A stretch of DNA of 7,467 nucleotides from a bacterium (GTDB lineage Bacteria > Ratteibacteria > UBA8468 > B48-G9 > JAFGKM01): NCBI GenBank assembly GCA_021157805.1, contig JAGGVW010000093.1:1-7467 (forward strand), written 5' to 3'. Each line of letters starts with the position of its first letter. Position 1 is the stretch's first letter. The notes below the pieces were generated by a model. That model was not told where the DNA came from. It saw only the letters and a program-made list of their open reading frames with translations, and made no database searches. Made by a program: the position numbers and the translations under genes. Below, in pieces: positions 5,740 through 7,467 of this stretch.

Positions 5740-6812
5740 AAAAAATCTTTTTTCTTTTATTTTTATTGTTTTTGTTTCCTTGTTTCCTGAAATGTGAAGA
5801 AGCAGAAAATATAGTCCTATTTAAAAAGAAAGGGAATGTTTTTTACTGGAATTTCCTTGAAAAAAAGTGGGATGATTTACCAGAAAAAAGCAATTTGAGA
5901 GAAGGAGTATATGTGAAAACAGGTCCTTTTTCTGAGGCAATAATATCTTTTGGTAAGAAAGCAGTTATAACTCTTACTGAAAACACTGTTATAAAAATAT
6001 CAAGAGGCCTATTTAAGAAAGGTAAAATTAAAGAAGTAAAAGTTCAGGTTCCAAAAGGAAAGATATGGTCACTCGTTGAGAAATTACCAGAAAAAGAATC
6101 TAAATATGAAATAGAGACACCAAATACTATTGCTGCTGTTCGTGGGACAGTTTTTATGGTCAGTTTTGCCCAGCAGGGAAAATCCACCAGAGTTGCAGTT
6201 ATTTCAGGTGAAGTTGGGGTTTTATCTAAAATTACAAAGGGATATGTTCTGCTTAAAGAAAATATGGCAACAACCGTTGTTTCCAATAAACCTCCTGTTC
6301 CACCTCAAGTTCTTGAAGAGAAAGAAAGGCAGGAATGGGAAAAATGGAAGCAATCAATTCCTTTTTCTGAAATTGGGATAGTTGGAGGGATTGCAGAAAT
6401 AAACGCAATGCAGACAATGGAAGCATCACGAATTGTCAGGGAACTGGGAATTACGAAAAAAGGAACAAAAAAAGTTTTGAAGGACTTTGAAAACATTGAG
6501 AATGCAATACTTCTTTTTTATGCAGATACAGGGAAAGTTCCGAAAAAATTAAAGGACTTAATTGAAAATCCAGAAATTCCTGGCTGGAAAGGTCCATATC
6601 TTGCAAAAGGAACAAATTTTATGGACCCCTACGGAAGACCCTATCAATACAAGATTAAAAAAACACCTGGGGGAAAGAAATATATTGAACTTTTCACCTT
6701 TGGATTTATTGGAACAAAAGGAGCAACTTATGGAGAGGAGAAAAAACTGATTTTTATTGATAAGCTTGACCAGATGTTAAAGAAAAAACTTTCAGAAAAA
6801 AATAATTTTTGA
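5736..6812 (+). CDS. Exported FecR-domain protein with a GspG-like C-terminal domain
   Basis: The 358-residue protein begins with KK and a hydrophobic signal peptide (about 4-19). C16 and C20 are near the cleavage zone, but neither sits in a good lipobox, so a lipoprotein is possible but not shown. A FecR domain (about 55-165) follows, with the typical GVYVKTGPFSEAIISF, IETPNTIAAVRGTVFMV (126-142) and ISGEVGV (156-162). After a proline/charged linker (184-250), residues 252-340 match the globular part of type II secretion major pseudopilins: ENAILLFYADTGKVP, WKGPYL, DPYGRPYQY (297-305), then FGFIGTKG. The prepilin N-terminal helix is absent, and the usual Asp of the GADG...DI calcium loop is replaced (GFIG...LIF), so pilus assembly and calcium binding are doubtful. 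GGAGGTG 5 bases before the ATG is the strongest ribosome site of the operon. It probably works outside the inner membrane, perhaps with the CHASE2 domain (inference). Confidence 0.88.
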   Translation: MKKIFFLLFLLFLFPCFLKCEEAENIVLFKKKGNVFYWNFLEKKWDDLPEKSNLREGVYVKTGPFSEAIISFGKKAVITLTENTVIKISRGLFKKGKIKEVKVQVPKGKIWSLVEKLPEKESKYEIETPNTIAAVRGTVFMVSFAQQGKSTRVAVISGEVGVLSKITKGYVLLKENMATTVVSNKPPVPPQVLEEKERQEWEKWKQSIPFSEIGIVGGIAEINAMQTMEASRIVRELGITKKGTKKVLKDFENIENAILLFYADTGKVPKKLKDLIENPEIPGWKGPYLAKGTNFMDPYGRPYQYKIKKTPGGKKYIELFTFGFIGTKGATYGEEKKLIFIDKLDQMLKKKLSEKNNF

Positions 6813-6830
6813 AATTTTCTGAAAAATTAT
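6790..6830. terminator. AT-rich inverted repeats between the convergent FecR and receiver genes
   Basis: Two overlapping perfect inverted repeats lie at the junction: TTTCAGAAAA (6790-6799) with TTTTCTGAAA (6815-6824), and ATAATTTTT (6802-6810) with AAAAATTAT (6822-6830). The two stems exclude each other, and both contain or touch the stop codons of the convergent genes. Their position and the flanking A/T runs suit a shared two-way terminator, but the stems have almost no G-C pairs, so strength is doubtful. Confidence 0.35.
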
Positions 6831-7213
6831 AAACATTCTTCTTCTATTTTTTCAACCACTTTTTTTAAACTGCCAGGAACTTTATGTATAAAGTAAGTAT
6901 TGGGATAGTCAAGAATTTTGGTATTGAAAAGTTGTTGTGTTAAAGCAGTATAATAGACAATAACAGTTTCTTTATATTCAATGAATTTTCTGAGATAATC
7001 TCCAAGATTTCCTCCATAACCCATATTCATAAGGTCAATAACTGCTGCGTCAATTTCATATTTTTCCCTTTCTATATCCTCAATGGCTGCTGAAGCATCT
7101 GCATATTCAAGGACATTATGCCCTTTTTTCTTAAATTCAATGACGAGCAATTTTCTTGTCATATCATCGTCTTCTACTATGAGAACATTCAGTGACTTTA
7201 TTTTCTTTTCCAT
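6827..7213 (-). CDS. Stand-alone response-regulator receiver protein
   Basis: The 128-residue protein is a single CheY-like receiver domain with no output domain. The acidic pocket is E14-D15-D16 in VLIVEDDDMTRK, the phospho-acceptor is D60 in AAVIDLMN, the switch residue is T89 in VYYTA, and the conserved lysine is K111 in IHKVPGS. All residues needed for phosphorylation are present. Proteins of this kind act by binding a partner or relaying phosphate, as CheY and Spo0F do. It is convergent with the kinase-cyclase-FecR operon and 14 bp from its end. The kinase at 2715-3932 has no receiver of its own and is the only kinase in view, so pairing is plausible but unproven. The insertion GYGGNLGDYL after the phospho-site is slightly unusual. 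The ATG at 7213 has no clear Shine-Dalgarno site but is the natural start for the fold. A good promoter lies at 7290-7318. Confidence 0.92.
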   Translation of the reverse strand: MEKKIKSLNVLIVEDDDMTRKLLVIEFKKKGHNVLEYADASAAIEDIEREKYEIDAAVIDLMNMGYGGNLGDYLRKFIEYKETVIVYYTALTQQLFNTKILDYPNTYFIHKVPGSLKKVVEKIEEECL

Positions 7214-7289
7214 ATTCAGTATCTATTTCAATTTTTATTTTATATTAGTAATAGTTTAGTTTTCATAAAAACAATTTATTTATTTTTAT

Positions 7290-7318
7290 ATTTTATTCCT
7301 TAAGTATCTCTTTGTCAA
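7290..7318 (-). promoter_or_regulatory. Promoter of the receiver gene
   Basis: On the minus strand a perfect TTGACA (7318-7313), a 17-bp spacer and TAAAAT (7295-7290, 5 of 6) form a strong sigma70-type promoter. Transcription would begin near 7283, leaving an AT-rich leader of about 70 nt before the ATG at 7213. This shows the receiver gene is a separate unit from the repeat-rich sequence upstream. I see no defined structure in the leader. Confidence 0.65.
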
Positions 7319-7360
7319 ATTTTAATTATTTTAAATTTAGGTGCTTTATCTTCTCTTCTT

Positions 7361-7467
7361 CTGGTGTCTGGTGTTCTGGTGTCTGGTGCTCTGGTGTCTG
7401 GTGTTCTGGTGCTCTGGTGTCTGGTGTTCTGGTGTCTGGTGCTCTGGTGTCTGGTGTTCTGGTATCC
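7361..7467. repeat. Tandem array of alternating 7- and 8-bp CTGGTG units
   Basis: Thirteen head-to-tail units run from 7361 to 7458: a = CTGGTGT, b = CTGGTGTT, c = CTGGTGCT, in the order a b a c a b c a b a c a b, followed by a degenerate CTGGTATCC at the window end. The higher-order unit is 30 bp (a b a c); one a-unit is missing before the second c. The strand is rich in G and T on plus and far less AT-rich than its surroundings. The missing 7-mer breaks the 15-bp (5-codon) phase, so a repeat protein is unlikely. The array may continue beyond the window. Confidence 0.9.

Noticed and set aside
5755..5797. Lipobox in the FecR-domain protein (C16 or C20)
   Set aside because: Neither LFPC nor FLKC has the small residue needed just before the cysteine, so I kept a plain signal peptide and only noted the possibility.
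7361..7467. CRISPR array or repeat-protein gene
   Set aside because: Units are 7-8 bp with no spacers, and the skipped 7-mer shifts the reading frame, so neither a CRISPR nor a coding repeat fits.

Overview
The window is AT-rich bacterial DNA with sigma70-type promoters (TTGACA/TATAAT-like pairs, mostly 17-bp spacers), Shine-Dalgarno sites ahead of several genes, short intergenic gaps and a tRNA that lacks an encoded CCA. Nothing here fixes the taxon. The mix of toxin-antitoxin pairs, a CHASE2 adenylate cyclase and a FecR/pseudopilin-like protein would suit a free-living, possibly uncultivated Gram-negative-type lineage, but that is inference.

Left part (1-1542, all minus strand): two toxin-antitoxin-like modules lie in tandem. 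The first read from its promoter is an AbrB/MazE-type antitoxin plus PIN-domain RNase (VapBC-like, 1352 down to 679). Next comes a DUF6922-like small protein plus an AbiEii-type nucleotidyltransferase (567 down to the window edge, toxin truncated). Each module has its own recognisable promoter. They sit just beyond the 3' end of a complete tRNA-Leu(CAG) gene (1459-1542).

Middle (1543-1878): about 335 bases without a protein gene. Here are the tRNA promoter, a stretch of about 175 nt whose ends are complementary over a long interrupted stem (a candidate structured RNA, probably minus strand), and a strong plus-strand promoter for the next gene.

Right part (1879-6812, plus strand): a two-TM membrane protein of unknown function is followed, after a 107-bp gap holding a hairpin and a direct repeat, by a tightly packed three-gene signalling operon. 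Its genes are a cytosolic GAF histidine kinase, a CHASE2 membrane adenylate cyclase (11-bp overlap with the kinase gene) and an exported FecR-domain protein with a GspG-like C-terminal domain (4-bp ATGA overlap). A reasonable model is an envelope-sensing unit: the FecR protein and the CHASE2 domain face outwards, the cyclase makes cAMP inside, and the GAF kinase adds phospho-signalling. A stand-alone receiver protein (6827-7213, minus) is convergent with the operon, has its own promoter, and could be the kinase partner.

Right edge (7361-7467): a tandem array of alternating 7- and 8-bp CTGGTG-type units running to the end of the window.

The least ordinary items are the FecR + GspG-like fusion inside a kinase/cyclase operon and the unexplained structured element beside tRNA-Leu.
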